Shown: positions 37,192 to 48,389 of the stretch, piece by piece
How positions within the stretch are numbered: the stretch's first letter is position 1
How the letters are laid out: each line of letters starts with the position of its first letter
Assembly: GCA_949317995.1 (NCBI GenBank)
Contig: OX439052.1
Span: 38,689,932-38,753,931, forward strand
From: Acholoe squamosa
Taxonomy: Eukaryota; Annelida; Polychaeta; Phyllodocida; Polynoidae
Direction of reading: 5' to 3'
DNA length: 64,000 nucleotides
Program-made: the position numbers and the translations under genes
Notes under the pieces: generated by a model
The model's input: the letters and a program-made list of their open reading frames with translations, nothing else
What the model was told of the DNA's origin: nothing
Databases searched by the model: none

Positions 37192-37960
37192 ATAATTCTA
37201 AAGCCATTGTTTAGACATTAAATGGTTAATCAGACCCAGAAATGGAATTAACTGTACTTAAAAGTCTTCATTAAAACCACTAGGTGATCCCCAATAGAGG
37301 TAATTATATAGCATGATTGTCAGAATTATTCTACTGACAGATTATTTACTAGGTGTAAAGTAACCTCCATACATGTGCACCTGCCAGTGCCTCTGGTTTA
37401 ATGTCAAATTGTGAGCTTAAACCTAATGAGGTGATAATTCTCTTTAGCTATTGTACTAGGTGAGTTGTTTGATTATCATATATGATATTGTTGAATCCAA
37501 GATTGGATTCAGGCCCCAGGCTGCTAGAAACCTATTCATTATCTTATATTTATATATATGGATGAAGTGGATACAATTTGTATATGACCTTATTGTGATG
37601 TTTGTGATTGGACATATGCGAGTCTCACAAATTCTTGCTGTACAATTATATTTGACGTGGCAACAATTGTTATATTATAATCAGATACATTTAGGAATTT
37701 CGTGATTATGTAAAATAATGAAGAAAATGCATGGAACTGTATGGTTGTGAAAATGGATATATGTAAAGTGTTGATTATATCGGTCAAATCACTGAAAGTG
37801 GGCACTTGTCATTGTTATGGTAGAGGGTCATTTTTGAAAACTCAAAATAAGATCATGAAACTTAAATTATTGATAGCCTTATATCTTGGCTCTTTGGAAA
37901 GGTTCATTCAAGTCACCAACTCCTAAGTGGTCAGTTTTTATTTCAGATATTCAAAATTAT
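37192..37960. other. No gene seen
   Basis: AT-rich sequence with short frames only. Confidence 0.4.
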
Positions 37961-38125
37961 GAAAATGTAATGGGTGTGAGCAAGATGAATTCTTCTCTAA
38001 ATCACAGAAATATTTGTCAGAACTACATGATTTTCAGTTAGCACATTTGACAAAAGGTCCCAAAGAAACACTATGAAGAAAAAAGGAAAAAAAATATCTA
38101 TATTGACAATACATAAGGAAATAGT

Positions 38126-38352
38126 ATGAATGTAATGGGTGTGAGCATAATGGTCATGGGTGAAACAACTTTTCCAGGCTTCAGACAACCACTCAATAAT
38201 ATAACCTCAACCAGCATTGATCTAGGTAATAGAAATAATTTAAGAATACATACAGGACGCATTTGGAATGCATCCAGCCTGCCAACTTTCTTGCACTGCA
38301 TTTTACTCATGCCCATTACACTCGCGCCCATTGCAATCACGCCCATTACATC
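38126..38352. mobile_element. TIR element with TGTAATGGGTGTGA termini
   Basis: ATGTAATGGGTGTGAGC at about 38130 faces ATCACGCCCATTACAT ending at about 38351; the right arm repeats CGCCCATT three times. Separate single ends (TGTAATGGGTGTGAGCA at 37965 and TGTAATAGGTGTGAGCA at 38504) flank it on the plus strand, suggesting nested or solo termini. Confidence 0.55.
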
Positions 38353-38925
38353 TGTCAGTTGACCCCTCTGTTTGGCATAACCAAGGCATGTAGAGACTCA
38401 ATTTGCTTGTTTTTAAATGACTTATGAACAATAGATCTTCCTGTTAAGCTGGTTGAAAGAAAAAAAAACTTTGATAGTATTTGTCCTGGATGCAGAAATA
38501 TGAATGTAATAGGTGTGAGCAAAATGGACTTTATATTAATTGGTGCCTCTCACATTTATCTCTCTCAGATAATTATGAAATATAACTGTGAGCTTTGTAA
38601 ATGATTCTTGAAGATAGTACTTAGAGTAATTTGCTTTTTCAGAGCACTTACTAGTAGAGCTAGATATAATTAGTTACTAGTAAAACAAACAGATTTGTTA
38701 CAATTTATAAACACGTGCTCAATGAATCAAACAGGTAAGGATTTGCACACTTATCCATCTAAATTGCTTGCAGTGTAAAAATAATGTTGTCATAATAATG
38801 TAGGGGACCAGAAATCCCTGTGCCAAGTAGATTAACCCTCAGGGGTCAGTGATCTGGTAGTCACTGCTCCCCTAGTGTGTATCATACCGATCCAGGTGTA
38901 GTTGGAGGGTGGAAATATCAGGCAA
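38353..38925. other. No gene seen
   Basis: AT-rich; contains a solo TGTAATAGGTGTGAGCA terminus near 38504. Confidence 0.4.
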
Positions 38926-39000
38926 GGGATCATGGTGTAATGGTTAGCATGCTGGAATGTCATGCCAGAGATCTGGATTCAACAACGGCTCAATAGATCA
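38926..39000 (+). repeat. tRNA-like SINE head or tRNA pseudogene
   Basis: GGTGTAATGGTTAGCATG resembles a pol III A box and GATCTGGATTCAA a B box at normal spacing (about 35 bp), with a CTGGAATGTCATGCCAG anticodon-arm-like inverted repeat between. The acceptor stem does not close and the B box is imperfect, so it is not a functional tRNA. A tRNA-derived SINE is the best reading. Confidence 0.5.
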
Positions 39001-41540
39001 TTATTTTCAAGAGATTACTTGTGCCGTAGAACTTTACAATGAAGATGGCTCGCTGTTGATTTTTATGAAGATGGCCCGGAAATTTCATGTTTTTCTCAGA
39101 GTGTAGTATTTTTTTTCACAAGTTTTCACTTATTATCACACTGGATAGAATAACGTACTTTGCTTCTTTAGATGAAAGTATAATTGTCAATGGTATGCTG
39201 ACATGGAAAGTCGATTCTGTCACTTTAAGCTTAAAATGCTCGGTCTCAGGACGGTCGATGATAGAATTACTAGAACACATCGTATGTTAGCAAGAAGTAG
39301 CTTTATATCATTATCTATTGTATAACTATAATCTTTGTGTAAATATTGTTAGAAAATAAGTTGAAGTGGATCATTATATTTATTATATTATATCAAATAT
39401 AATGTTTGGCACATGCTGTATGATTATGACTTTAACAGTTGGTTACTACTATGATATAATACATTTCATCTCATAAATTCTTATCAACTTTCAGGTCCAC
39501 TGCAAACCACAAAACAGATTTTAGTCTTACCTTAGTAGCCATACCTAAATAGGCACGGGTATCTATCCAAACAAACTTTGAAAATGTATATAATTGGGTC
39601 CTCACCTAAAAGCACTGGTTTATCCTAAATTCCTCTTTTTAGAAAGTTCTTGGACCCTTTATCGGTAGAAAGACGTGGTTCCCAAAAGTCTTGGGTCCCA
39701 AACACACCTTTTCTTACTGTGTATTCAGATTTAGGTGTGCAAGGTTCGACATGAATCTCAAATCCCAGATTTTACTTCAATTCAATATATAAACTTCATG
39801 GTGATCATTTCATGCACATCGAACTTGATAATTAGAATATCATTGAAGTGCCTGGAGATCGAAGGAAATATGTATACAATGATTCTTTAGATTAGCCAAG
39901 AATTGGTAGTCATACCAGTGTCTATGATTTAAAATTGCAGCTGTTAAGCATTGGTTCTACTACTGTTAGTCGGGCGAATTTTCGGTTTAATATTGCAAAA
40001 GTTTAAAAACCATATAGTGGGATCAGCACAGCAGTCTAAATTAAATTATTAAATGACATATATATCAACAATTTTTTTCCCCCAGTTTGTCCTCCCTCCA
40101 GCTGTCTGTGCAATATTTCATAACTATATCGACCAATCTGGAGGCTGTGTGTACGCAGACATGAGCCAGCTATCTCGTATTCTCTCGTGAAAAATTGACC
40201 AACCTCCCCTTACATAATCATTTGTACATTTTGGGAACAAGCAGCAAGATGAGACTTTAGCACCGCATCGGCTGGTAACAGTGATTGGCATGTTGATTTC
40301 AGCGCCAGACTGGCACCAACTTTTGCGTGCCACGTTACCCGTGTCCTCGCTATAGATTATCATGGAATATTGTGTTATGTCTATTGGCAGCAATTTCAGT
40401 GGTATAGCTCCAGACGAAGTGTTTCTATTATCAATATGAATTATATATTTAAGGTATCTATGGTTGTCACATGAAGCCACTATCGTTTAGTTGTCAGAAT
40501 ATGTGATTTATTGGTACATTGTTGTAGCCCTTGGCCAGTAGCATCAGTTGAAAGTCAATGGAGGACTACTAATCCGTCCGGTCGGGCAACAGTGAATTTC
40601 AAATAACCGTTTATAAACAGGTGGTTCTTGCATATGATGTGATTTCAGAAAGACTCCCACAAGCATTTTTCCAAATGGTTATGTGTTTAGAAAATTGATT
40701 AAGAGCGAACCAGCCATGAGCCCGAGCTCCACTATAGGCTGCACGGGGCGGCAGCATTGCATGTGGTGCCGATTTTCTTTTGTTCTATTTATTATTATTT
40801 ACCTCATAGAATGCATGGGGTACCCTTTCTGCTTGCCAAACAAAAGTAGAACAAGGGCTTTCAGGGAACGCAGCATTTCGCTGCCGTCACTGTCGCGTAG
40901 TGGAACTTGGGCAATTGTGAATGCAATTCTATTATTTGACCAATATACCATTATGCCTCTGTCAGCCAAGTGTGTTGTACAAATCAAATATAATCTGGGA
41001 CTAGAGTGCTAGTTGAATATGGGTTTTATGTACACTATTCTCAACACTGAGAAGAATTGGATTGTATGAACTATAGTAAACCTCTTTTAGATCCTTAATA
41101 GAAGAATCAAATTTTGTTATGCCACAATGAATAACATTAATGTGGAACTTGAATATTCAGTGCTACACTTGCTCAACATGTAAAACCTATAATTATAACT
41201 CAAGCATAATTGAATCTAACATTTCTCTACAAATGCAAACAAAGCAGGCAATATCCTTAAAAATGCAAACAAGTTTTCTTCTGGAACCATAAGACATTTA
41301 GGCAAGGGAGTCTGACATGCCATTATAAATGCTTTCAGTTTGCTATGGATCATTATTAAATCTAGCAAAGTATTGCTGGCTGCTGCATATTATTGGAACT
41401 CACGAAATTTACACACCCTCAAAGAAATGGTCAAAATGAGCACATTTATAGATAGAATCTTTGTTGACCCATGTCTAATTATATCATTGCTGTATATTGA
41501 TAATGGAACCCTGCTTTGTGGACTGTATGTGTACATCTTG
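39001..41540. other. No gene seen
   Basis: Open frames of about 110-118 codons (minus 40124-40480, plus 40683-41012) have no domain, coding bias or splice context that would support a gene. Confidence 0.4.
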
Positions 41541-41610
41541 TGCTACTATTAAACTGCTGTAGAGAAACAAAGTGTTGCTACTATTAAACTGCTGTAGAGA
41601 AACAAAGTGT
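41541..41610 (+). repeat. Perfect 35-bp tandem duplication
   Basis: TGCTACTATTAAACTGCTGT...AAAGTGT occurs twice head to tail (41541-41575 and 41576-41610) without mismatches, so it is recent or polymorphic. Confidence 0.9.
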
Positions 41611-42672
41611 TAGCTTTTCTGTTTTATGCCATATTGAGAATGAAAAAGTTATATAGTAAAGCATAGGAAAAAACCATTCCCTGTCAGGGGGTGAGCAAGC
41701 TGATAGACAGAGTTACACGGTAAAGTGTCCACACAAGGGAGTTTAAGATATGAATGTGTACCGCTACTGCAACGTGTAACGTCATAGGTCACGTAAGGGA
41801 ATAACAAACTAGCAGTATACAACTTGTAGACTAGAAGTTTTAAACTTGTAGATCCCTCTCTACAAGTACACCTAAAGCTTCTAGGCAGAATGTAATTATA
41901 TTTTACTTTAAATCTATCCTTAAAGAAAATCACTAAAGACACATGATTGTAAGGTTCTTATGCATTATTCTGAGGTGTTAATTGGTGGTAGGGTAAATGT
42001 ATAACACTGTAATTACTCACTCAGTGAAGCCTAACATACACCCAGTGCTAATAGTGTACTTCAGCACAGACAAGGCCCACATATAGAGGGAATTCTTAAC
42101 CACATTACCTGAACTTGTACTGGAACTTGTACTTCTAGACCTTGCCATTCCCATACAGGTACAAGTTCCCTCTCTACAACCAGTTTCTTCACGCGTGGTT
42201 GCCAGTCTCTTCCCAACGAACCCGTATTTAACACCCAAAAACGTTGTTTTTCCCCACACTCACTCAAAGTGAGAATTCTTTGAACACAAGTATAAAAATT
42301 CCCTTTGACTTCAGACCTAACTCTGCAGGGCATTTCAAAACGATATCTATAGCTATGGTTTTTTAATGCCCCCCTGGAATGAGTAAGGAAATTAAAATCT
42401 ATTTCATAGTTTTGGGGTGTTAAATAGACGAAATTTCACTTACCATTATTGCCTGCATTGCAATGTTATGATCGCCATCTTGGATTTGAAACCTAGTGTA
42501 CTGCGCATGCACATGTAGAATGTTGTCAGCATGCAGAATGGGTGAGATTTTCCGCATGCTTACATCGGGAATGGCTTTTCTGTATATTTCAATAGTAGAC
42601 TACATTCTTACCATGAAATAAAAATCTTGTTTGTCACATACCCATTTTCTGTGTTGACGTAATCAAAATAGC

Positions 42673-42674
<2 letters not shown>
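41611..42674. other. No gene seen
   Basis: No supported coding region. Confidence 0.4.

Positions 42675-42726
<52 letters not shown>
42675..42726. repeat. (TA)n microsatellite
   Basis: Uninterrupted TA dinucleotides of about 52 bp; a minus-strand open frame through it is an artefact. Confidence 0.95.
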
Positions 42727-42730
<4 letters not shown>

Positions 42731-43720
42731 GCAGGATACTGATGCTCAGCTTTACCCAGGCCCTCAGCCAACACCACAAAACCACAGATTGTATTTTGGA
42801 AAAGGTTCCCCGCGAAAGGCTCAAACTGTGGGTGCATGGCCCTCTAGTTGACTGCTAAAAACACGGAAAATAACAATCTCAACCATAACAATGTATAGAA
42901 AAAAAGTGAAGAAACTTGCATTTAGGTAAGAGAAAGAGGTCCGATTTCCCCTCACAAACTATCAGCTTGTGCACATTGACAACAAGCAATCTAGTGCCGT
43001 GATAATGAATTTGGCCTATATGTATGGAATTAATGATTCCCAGAAAACCAGAATGAAAAATGAATGTAGCACTGCCCAACTTCATCCACAAATCATAATG
43101 ACCAGAGGGTCTGTCAGCCTATGGTGTGTGTCTCATCTAATTACCGCTCTAATTGTGCCAATTTGTGTACGTCCTACACCAGAAAAAAGGTGTGAAGACG
43201 ATTAAAATATCCCTACATCACAGCCATAGTAAAACCCTTATCTACCAGAAATCAAACAACTGACTACATTTTCAGAAAATAGAAAGAGGTTAATTCATTT
43301 AGTTTATAAATGAAACTCAATTAAACTAAGGTAAAGTTTGACTAGTTTTGCAACACAATCTGCCTAAAGCCAGGGACTGGTATTAGTTAGTTTCCACTAA
43401 TATGGTCAATTTAATTAGATTAAGCCCACCAGGTGCCCACATTTCATTATTTCAATATCCATGTCGACATCACTGACAACTTTTTCCTACTATCTATCCT
43501 TAGTGAATTTTGAAAATGGATATCACACGTGATTAGAAAGACGGTCACACCAGAAATGATTGTTTCGATGAATCAGATATTGAATCATACACTTAATGGT
43601 AAATAATTCAATATACTGGTATCTATTTCCTTCTATGTGTGGTTAGAGGTATTTATATAAGCTAAATGATGCTAAATCAACAAGAAAAATGTGACAAGGA
43701 CCACGGATAGGAGTTGCCAT
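42727..43720. other. No gene seen
   Basis: AT-rich sequence lacking supported features. Confidence 0.4.
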
Positions 43721-43723
43721 GGA

Positions 43724-43762
43724 TGACGTCACGGATGACGTCACAGCGGCTGCATGACGTCA
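43724..43762 (+). promoter_or_regulatory. Cluster of three perfect CRE palindromes
   Basis: TGACGTCA occurs exactly at 43724-43731, 43736-43743 and 43755-43762; a fourth, weaker TGAAGTCA follows at about 43767. TGACGTCA is the CREB/ATF binding palindrome in animals. The cluster is just upstream of the non-LTR RT frame, so it may be promoter-proximal sequence of that element or of flanking DNA (inference). Confidence 0.5.
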
Positions 43763-43794
43763 CCAGTGAAGTCATAGGCAAACCAAAAACATAG

Positions 43795-45594
43795 TGGAGT
43801 TGCAAGGTCGCTACGCTCCCGGCCACGGCTTGCAACTCCAAAAAATTAGATCAATGGAAAAAGGGAAATGACAGTTACTGCAACAGCTACTTCGCTGAAA
43901 TTGGTCAAAAGCTGTTTGAAGCTAATGAGTCTAGCTATACCAGACCGGCAGATGAAGAGCTGAACCTAGATAAGCTACTAGAGCAACTTGAAAAGGCCAC
44001 ACTAGACAGGGGGGAGAATGGCTGGCCCCAGGGTAAGCCAGTCTTCTCTCATGAAGAGGTGGCCAAAGTTGTTAATAACATCTGCATTGATAAATCATCA
44101 GGACTGGAGTTCATATCAGCCAGGGTCTGTAAAGATGCTTTCACTGTTATCACCCCTCAACTGAGAAATCTATTCAATTGTAGTATAAGTACGGGAATTT
44201 TCCCAGACGAATGGTCAAAAGCCATGGTCATCCCGATACCCAAATCTGGCTCCCTCTCGGAGGTCTCTAATTGGCGCCCAGTCAGCCTGCTGCCTATACC
44301 GGGCAAGCTGTTAGAAAAACTGGTCCATAGCTTCGTTACAAACAGCCTTGATAATAGAGGCTTGCTATCTGACAGGCAATATGGTTTCAGAAAAGGGAGG
44401 GGCACCGCAGAGGCGGTTCTTAATCTCACTGAAGAATTATACACTACACGTGACGAAGGGAAAGTAGCAGGTGTGTGCTATGTTGATTTCAGCAAGGCGT
44501 TTGATTCCATCCACCAGACGTTATTGGTTCGTAAAATTCACTCATACGGTTTTGGCACTGGCTTTGCCAGATGGCTAGGTGGTTATCTCCAGGGCCGATG
44601 CCAGGTCACACTGCTTAACAATCATAAGTCAAAAGCCAAAACAGTCAAATTTGGGGTGCCCCAAGGATCAATCCTGGGGCCCCTACTTTTTATAATGTTT
44701 ATAAATGACATTAAGGAATGTATAGATGAATGCTCTATTCAACTGTACGCTGATGATATTGCACTGGTTGCAAAAGATGAAGACCCCAGGAGAACAGCTT
44801 TAAAGCTGCAATCCGATGTGTCTAAAGTTGCTAACTGGTGTAAGGTAAACGGGTTAACCATTAATGCTAGTAAAACAAAAGTAGTGTGGCATGGCAACAA
44901 GTCCCAGATACAGAAATGCCAGGAGCATGAAATTATAGTCAATAATACAGCATTGGGTAACCCCGACAATTACAAATACCTAGGAGTGATAGTCGATAGC
45001 AAGTTAAGCATGGAACCACATGTTAAGAACACCATTAAAACGGTCAGTCACAAGTTGTATACCTTAGGTAGAATAAGATACCTAGTTGACAAGCATACAG
45101 CACTGCAGATTTATAAACAAACCGTGTTGCCATTCTTTGATTATTGTAGTTTTCTCACAAATAGTGCAAACCTTGCCTCTATACAAAAGCTGCAGAGACT
45201 GCAAAAAAGGGGGCTTAAAATCTGTAAAGGGGATTATTCCAAGATTGAAACCATTACTTTACATAAGGATGCAAAGGTGCCACTGCTCCAGGATAGGAGG
45301 GATGAGCAATTATTATTAGTAATGTATAAATATGTCAATAAATTAGGGTTAAGACCAGCGGAAAACCCTAGAACTAGGGCTGATCATAAGATACAGATCA
45401 GGCTGCGACGGCCCAGGTTGGAAAAATACAAGAGAAGCCCGCTGTATCGAGGTAAAAAGCTATGGGACAGGATCCCAGCACGGGTACAACTTGCTGAGTC
45501 CAAAAACATATTCCAGAGGCACCTCAGGAAAACACAATTGGAGCCAGAGACGGACTCTGACTTTGACTCTGAAGGAGAGGGGGGGCAGGAATAA
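43795..45594 (+). CDS. LINE reverse transcriptase ORF (5'-truncated)
   Basis: The frame is open from just after a TAG at 43792 to the TAA at 45594 (about 600 codons). The first part (before about 44059) encodes thumb-proximal/linker sequence including SYFAEIGQKLF. The RT core has WRPVSLLPIPGKLLEK, QYGFRKGRGTAEAV, CYVDFSKAFDSIHQ, GVPQGSILGPLLF and the catalytic QLYADDIAL (near 44745), then a C-terminal region with YLGVIVD and RLQKRGLKICKG and an acidic tail. The order and motifs fit the CR1/Jockey/I group of LINE proteins, which copy their RNA at a nicked chromosomal target. No endonuclease domain is present. No frameshift or stop was seen in what remains. No start codon belongs to it, as it is a fragment. 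Confidence 0.85.
   Translation, partial: WSCKVATLPATACNSKKLDQWKKGNDSYCNSYFAEIGQKLFEANESSYTRPADEELNLDKLLEQLEKATLDRGENGWPQGKPVFSHEEVAKVVNNICIDKSSGLEFISARVCKDAFTVITPQLRNLFNCSISTGIFPDEWSKAMVIPIPKSGSLSEVSNWRPVSLLPIPGKLLEKLVHSFVTNSLDNRGLLSDRQYGFRKGRGTAEAVLNLTEELYTTRDEGKVAGVCYVDFSKAFDSIHQTLLVRKIHSYGFGTGFARWLGGYLQGRCQVTLLNNHKSKAKTVKFGVPQGSILGPLLFIMFINDIKECIDECSIQLYADDIALVAKDEDPRRTALKLQSDVSKVANWCKVNGLTINASKTKVVWHGNKSQIQKCQEHEIIVNNTALGNPDNYKYLGVIVDSKLSMEPHVKNTIKTVSHKLYTLGRIRYLVDKHTALQIYKQTVLPFFDYCSFLTNSANLASIQKLQRLQKRGLKICKGDYSKIETITLHKDAKVPLLQDRRDEQLLLVMYKYVNKLGLRPAENPRTRADHKIQIRLRRPRLEKYKRSPLYRGKKLWDRIPARVQLAESKNIFQRHLRKTQLEPETDSDFDSEGEGGQE
43796..43839 (+). repeat. Hairpin with 11-bp perfect stem, GC-rich loop
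   Basis: GGAGTTGCAAG at 43796-43806 pairs perfectly with CTTGCAACTCC at 43829-43839 around a 22-base GC-rich loop (GTCGCTACGCTCCCGGCC...). The whole hairpin is inside the open frame leading into the RT, near the probable 5' junction of the non-LTR element. Confidence 0.65.
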
Positions 45595-45870
45595 ATAGTA
45601 AATGGGTGTGCTATTTACTGGTATGTAGTCATACAACTGTTATACCTTTTGTCACTTTAATACTTGATGCCTTTTACTACATATTCCTCTGCAGTTATAT
45701 CTTGGTATAGATGTTATCAAGCGAATACTATTTATATTCATTCTTCATTACACTGCTCATTATTATATGTAAATATGTGCGGGTGGAGGGAATTGTTGCT
45801 GGTGGATGGAATCAAAGTCAAATCTAAGTCAAACCGGCCACAAAAGAAAAAAAAAAAAAAAAAAAAAAAA
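43840..45870 (+). mobile_element. 5'-truncated non-LTR (LINE) retrotransposon
   Basis: A reverse-transcriptase frame, a 3' UTR of about 250 bp and a terminal A-run (about 45846-45870) form a LINE copy lacking its endonuclease half. The exact 5' junction is not certain; it could extend to the hairpin and CRE cluster at 43.72-43.84 kb. No TSD was established. The LTR element sits 66 bp downstream of the poly(A). Confidence 0.75.
45846..45870 (+). repeat. Poly(A) tail of the LINE copy
   Basis: An uninterrupted A-run of more than 20 bases preceded by AAAAG, at the 3' end of the RT-bearing element. Confidence 0.85.
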
Positions 45871-45932
45871 CTCTTCTTTACTATGCCCACACCTATATGT
45901 CCCAATGTTCTGCAGCCATAAGCATTTCCTTG

Positions 45933-45936
45933 ATAG
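45933..45936. repeat. Target-site duplication ATAG (left)
   Basis: ATAG directly precedes the left LTR and is repeated at 63109-63112 directly after the right LTR. A 4-bp duplication is usual for gypsy/errantivirus-type integrases. Confidence 0.85.
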
Positions 45937-46614
45937 TGTCAACGAGTCCGTAAATGTTGAATAAGGATGAATACAGACGAATCAGGAATCCAGTTTGATA
46001 TCCACTTTATTCATAGAAGTCCACGAGGTATAGATGGTGATACAGTATAAAGGTGCCCAACAGTGTCCAAGCCTAGCCCTTGAGCCAAGGGCCTTGATCT
46101 CACGTGAGTGTGTGAGGTATGAAGTATGAAGGTGGAAAGACGAGTGAGCTGCTCCCTCCACAGGTATTTGTAGTAGGAGCTGCTCACCCAGCTCATCCTA
46201 AAAATAGTATCAGGTGAGCTAAATATAGTAACTGGGGAACTCCAGTGCAGGTATGTAGGGGGGATCCCAAACATAGCACTGGGGTTCACAGAGTTCAGTG
46301 TGGTTCTAAATATAGCTGCTGGGAACTCCCGGTATGCTGTGAGCTGCTCATGATCAATGGGCATGTCCTCCAGCAGGAGGAGTTGTTTCTAAACATTGTC
46401 TGCTAGGAATTTCCAGCATGCAGTGGGCTGCTTGTGATTGACGGCGTATCCTCCAGTGGGAGGAGGCGGGGTCACTGAGTGCAGTTGACACCGCCAGCCT
46501 TTGGTCTATGGGTATGGCTTGGCTTGTGGGTAGACTCGGACACTGGGTTACATGGTAGAGTCAAAGGTGAAAAATAAATATGATAAGTACAATACCTATA
46601 ACGGTCTACTGACA
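45937..46614 (-). repeat. 3' LTR
   Basis: 678 bp, in element orientation starting TGTCAGTAGACC and ending CGTTGACA. Identical to 62431-63108 except near 46136 (AAAGACGAGTG here, AAAGATGAGTG in the other). A 117-codon open frame inside is carried by both LTRs and is probably incidental. Confidence 0.95.
46006..46011 (-). terminator. AATAAA signal in the 3' LTR
   Basis: Plus-strand TTTATT reads AATAAA in element orientation, about 70 bp before the LTR end; a plausible polyadenylation signal at the end of R. The equivalent site in the 5' LTR is at 62500-62505. Confidence 0.55.
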
Positions 46615-46629
46615 AATCCCCACATTCCT
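46615..46629 (-). promoter_or_regulatory. Polypurine tract candidate
   Basis: In element orientation AGGAATGTGGGGATT lies directly against the 3' LTR. It is purine-rich with three T interruptions, in the position where plus-strand DNA synthesis is primed. Confidence 0.6.
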
Positions 46630-47803
46630 ACTCGATTCCACGCGAGGTTTTAAGGAGGAAGTTCGTGAAAAAAGGTCTACTGACAATATGTTTGATGTGT
46701 AATAATAGGTATTACATCTTATCATTTAAGTTGAAAGTTTACAGTATTAAGGAGATATTTAATATTGGTTTTTGATTGAACATGAATAATTTATAAACAG
46801 TACAAAACGAAACTGTGCTAAAGAGGTGTTGTTTGTAATTTTGACAAAGAAGAATATGAAAAATTCAGGTCGTGGTAGGATACAAGGGCTGGATTATTTA
46901 TCTAGTACTAAAGTTCACGCAAGGATAGAGGAATAAAAACTATCCTAAAACATGCAGTTATTGGCTTTAAGGCAGACCTTGAGGTAGACACGTTAATACT
47001 GAAGTTTGTTTCAGTACCGGTAGGCACTTATTATTTAGGTCTTGAGCCAATATACAATACAATATAATAAATAAAAACAGAGGTTAGGTAATTGATGACT
47101 GGCAAGTCGATCAATCATTCCTTATAATACTGGTAAGGCTTAGGGAGTCTGAAGGCTTTTAGGTGATATGTTTAAGGAATTTTCTAAAAAAAAAAATTTT
47201 GGATTTTTGGTCTTTTATTTATCTGTAGAAGTTTCTGTTAATTTTGTAGAAGGTTTGTCTTAGTCAATGGAAAATTTAGCATGTTTAGCCTTCAGTCTAC
47301 CTGGGGTTATCATTTGCTGAAAGGACGAGGTTAATACAAAGGTAAATGGAGGCTCTGGCTGATATTTAGTTTGGATCTCAATTGATCCTGCAAAGATACT
47401 GGTTGCCAGGGCTTCCTTGTAAAATTTTTAGAAAAATATAAACTAGCTAAAACCCATAAATATTTGACATGGTTGGGTTTGAAAAAGGTACAGTGTGAAA
47501 AGAAAAGAACCTTATGGCATCTTAAGATCACAAAACCTGCTGCCTGGCTTGTGTTCTTCATAATGTTCTTATAAAGGAAAATAAATGTAAAAATGCAGCG
47601 TGTTTTCATGGTTATGTATCATAGCCTTATGCAAACAAGAAAAACTGGCTTTAAAAATCAGTTGACTAGGCTGACTGAGTCAGTGTTCATAGTGTCCATG
47701 GGCGGTCGGTGAGTGAAGTGTGTCTCTACACTTTTAGTCCATAATATTAAATACAGTTTTTTTTTTAAAAATAAATAAAATAAATAGAGGATGGTTAATG
47801 AAA
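46630..47803 (-). other. Non-coding region before the 3' LTR
   Basis: AT-rich sequence between the accessory ORF and the polypurine tract, a likely shared 3' UTR. The only frame (92 codons, 47331-47609) has no recognisable feature. Confidence 0.5.
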
Positions 47804-48360
47804 TTATTTTCTCCTTCTATGGCGACTTTGGTTTGCAAGACCCTTTGGTGGTGGGTCTTGGTGGTTAAAGACATGTGGGTTGAGGGAGCGACCTAGTGAG
47901 GGTCTTCTCCTGGATCTGGATTTTTTGGTGTTGGGGACAAAGTTTACAATTTTGCTGAAATGCATTCTGCTAGGCTTGCCTGAGTCAGGCTGCAAATTTA
48001 GATCGGAACTGTATGCAGGGTCCATGTCTATTTGTTCTGCTGAGAGGGAGGTGTCAGAGTCACTGTCCTCCTCAGATGAAGCTTGGTATGTTTTGGGTAG
48101 GGGTCTCCAGACCTGGGTCGAGCCAATTGTTTTGAAAGTTTCTGGTCTATTGTCTTTGTTCATGCTGCATGGGCAGCTGTAGCTATACATTAGGTGGGGA
48201 CAATTTCTTCCCAGGGTGGCGAATCTAGTAGGTGGCCCTATTGGAGAGCAGACTCGTGTGCTCCAATGGGGCAGGCCGGTTGGTATGGGCGTGCCTGGTC
48301 TGCCACTATCTCCTGCTGGCCTGTCAATGCGGTCTCCGCCTCCTCGATTAGGTCGTTGGC
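47804..48360 (-). CDS. Accessory ORF with basic C-terminus, probably spliced
   Basis: Open frame of about 185 codons downstream of env. It has no ATG until residue about 58 (ATG at 48190) but stays open upstream to a strong 3' splice site (pyrimidine tract ending TTCAATACAGAG at 48361). The N-terminal part is rich in Gly, Pro and Arg; the middle has an acidic SSEEDSDSDTS patch and the end is highly basic (KKSRSRRR, final SRHRRRK). Such acidic-plus-arginine-rich small proteins resemble, in composition only, nuclear RNA-binding regulators of complex retroviruses. No homologue is recognised, and function is unknown. If translated from the ATG alone it is 128 residues. The position and the matching splice phase with env argue for a real exon. 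Confidence 0.6.
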
Positions 48361-48388
48361 CTCTGTATTGAAAAATAGAACAAGAGAA
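48361..48388 (-). promoter_or_regulatory. 3' splice site of the accessory ORF
   Basis: In element orientation CTTCTCTTGTTCTATTTTTC precedes AATACAGAG. Two adjacent AGs end at 48363 and 48361; the second puts the frame in the same phase as env's second AG. Confidence 0.55.
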
Positions 48389-48389
48389 G

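Noticed and set aside
38926-39000. Functional tRNA gene
   Set aside because: The acceptor stem does not pair and the B box is degenerate; a SINE head or pseudogene fits better.
40124-41012. Frames of 118 and 109 codons on opposite strands
   Set aside because: No domain, no signal of splicing or conservation; length is within chance for this amount of DNA.
42634-42837. 67-codon minus-strand frame with Tyr-Ile repeats
   Set aside because: Translation of the (TA)n microsatellite.
46011-46364. 117-codon frame in the LTR, present again at 62505-62858
   Set aside because: Both copies exist because the LTR is duplicated; it spans promoter and polyadenylation signals and has no recognisable domain.
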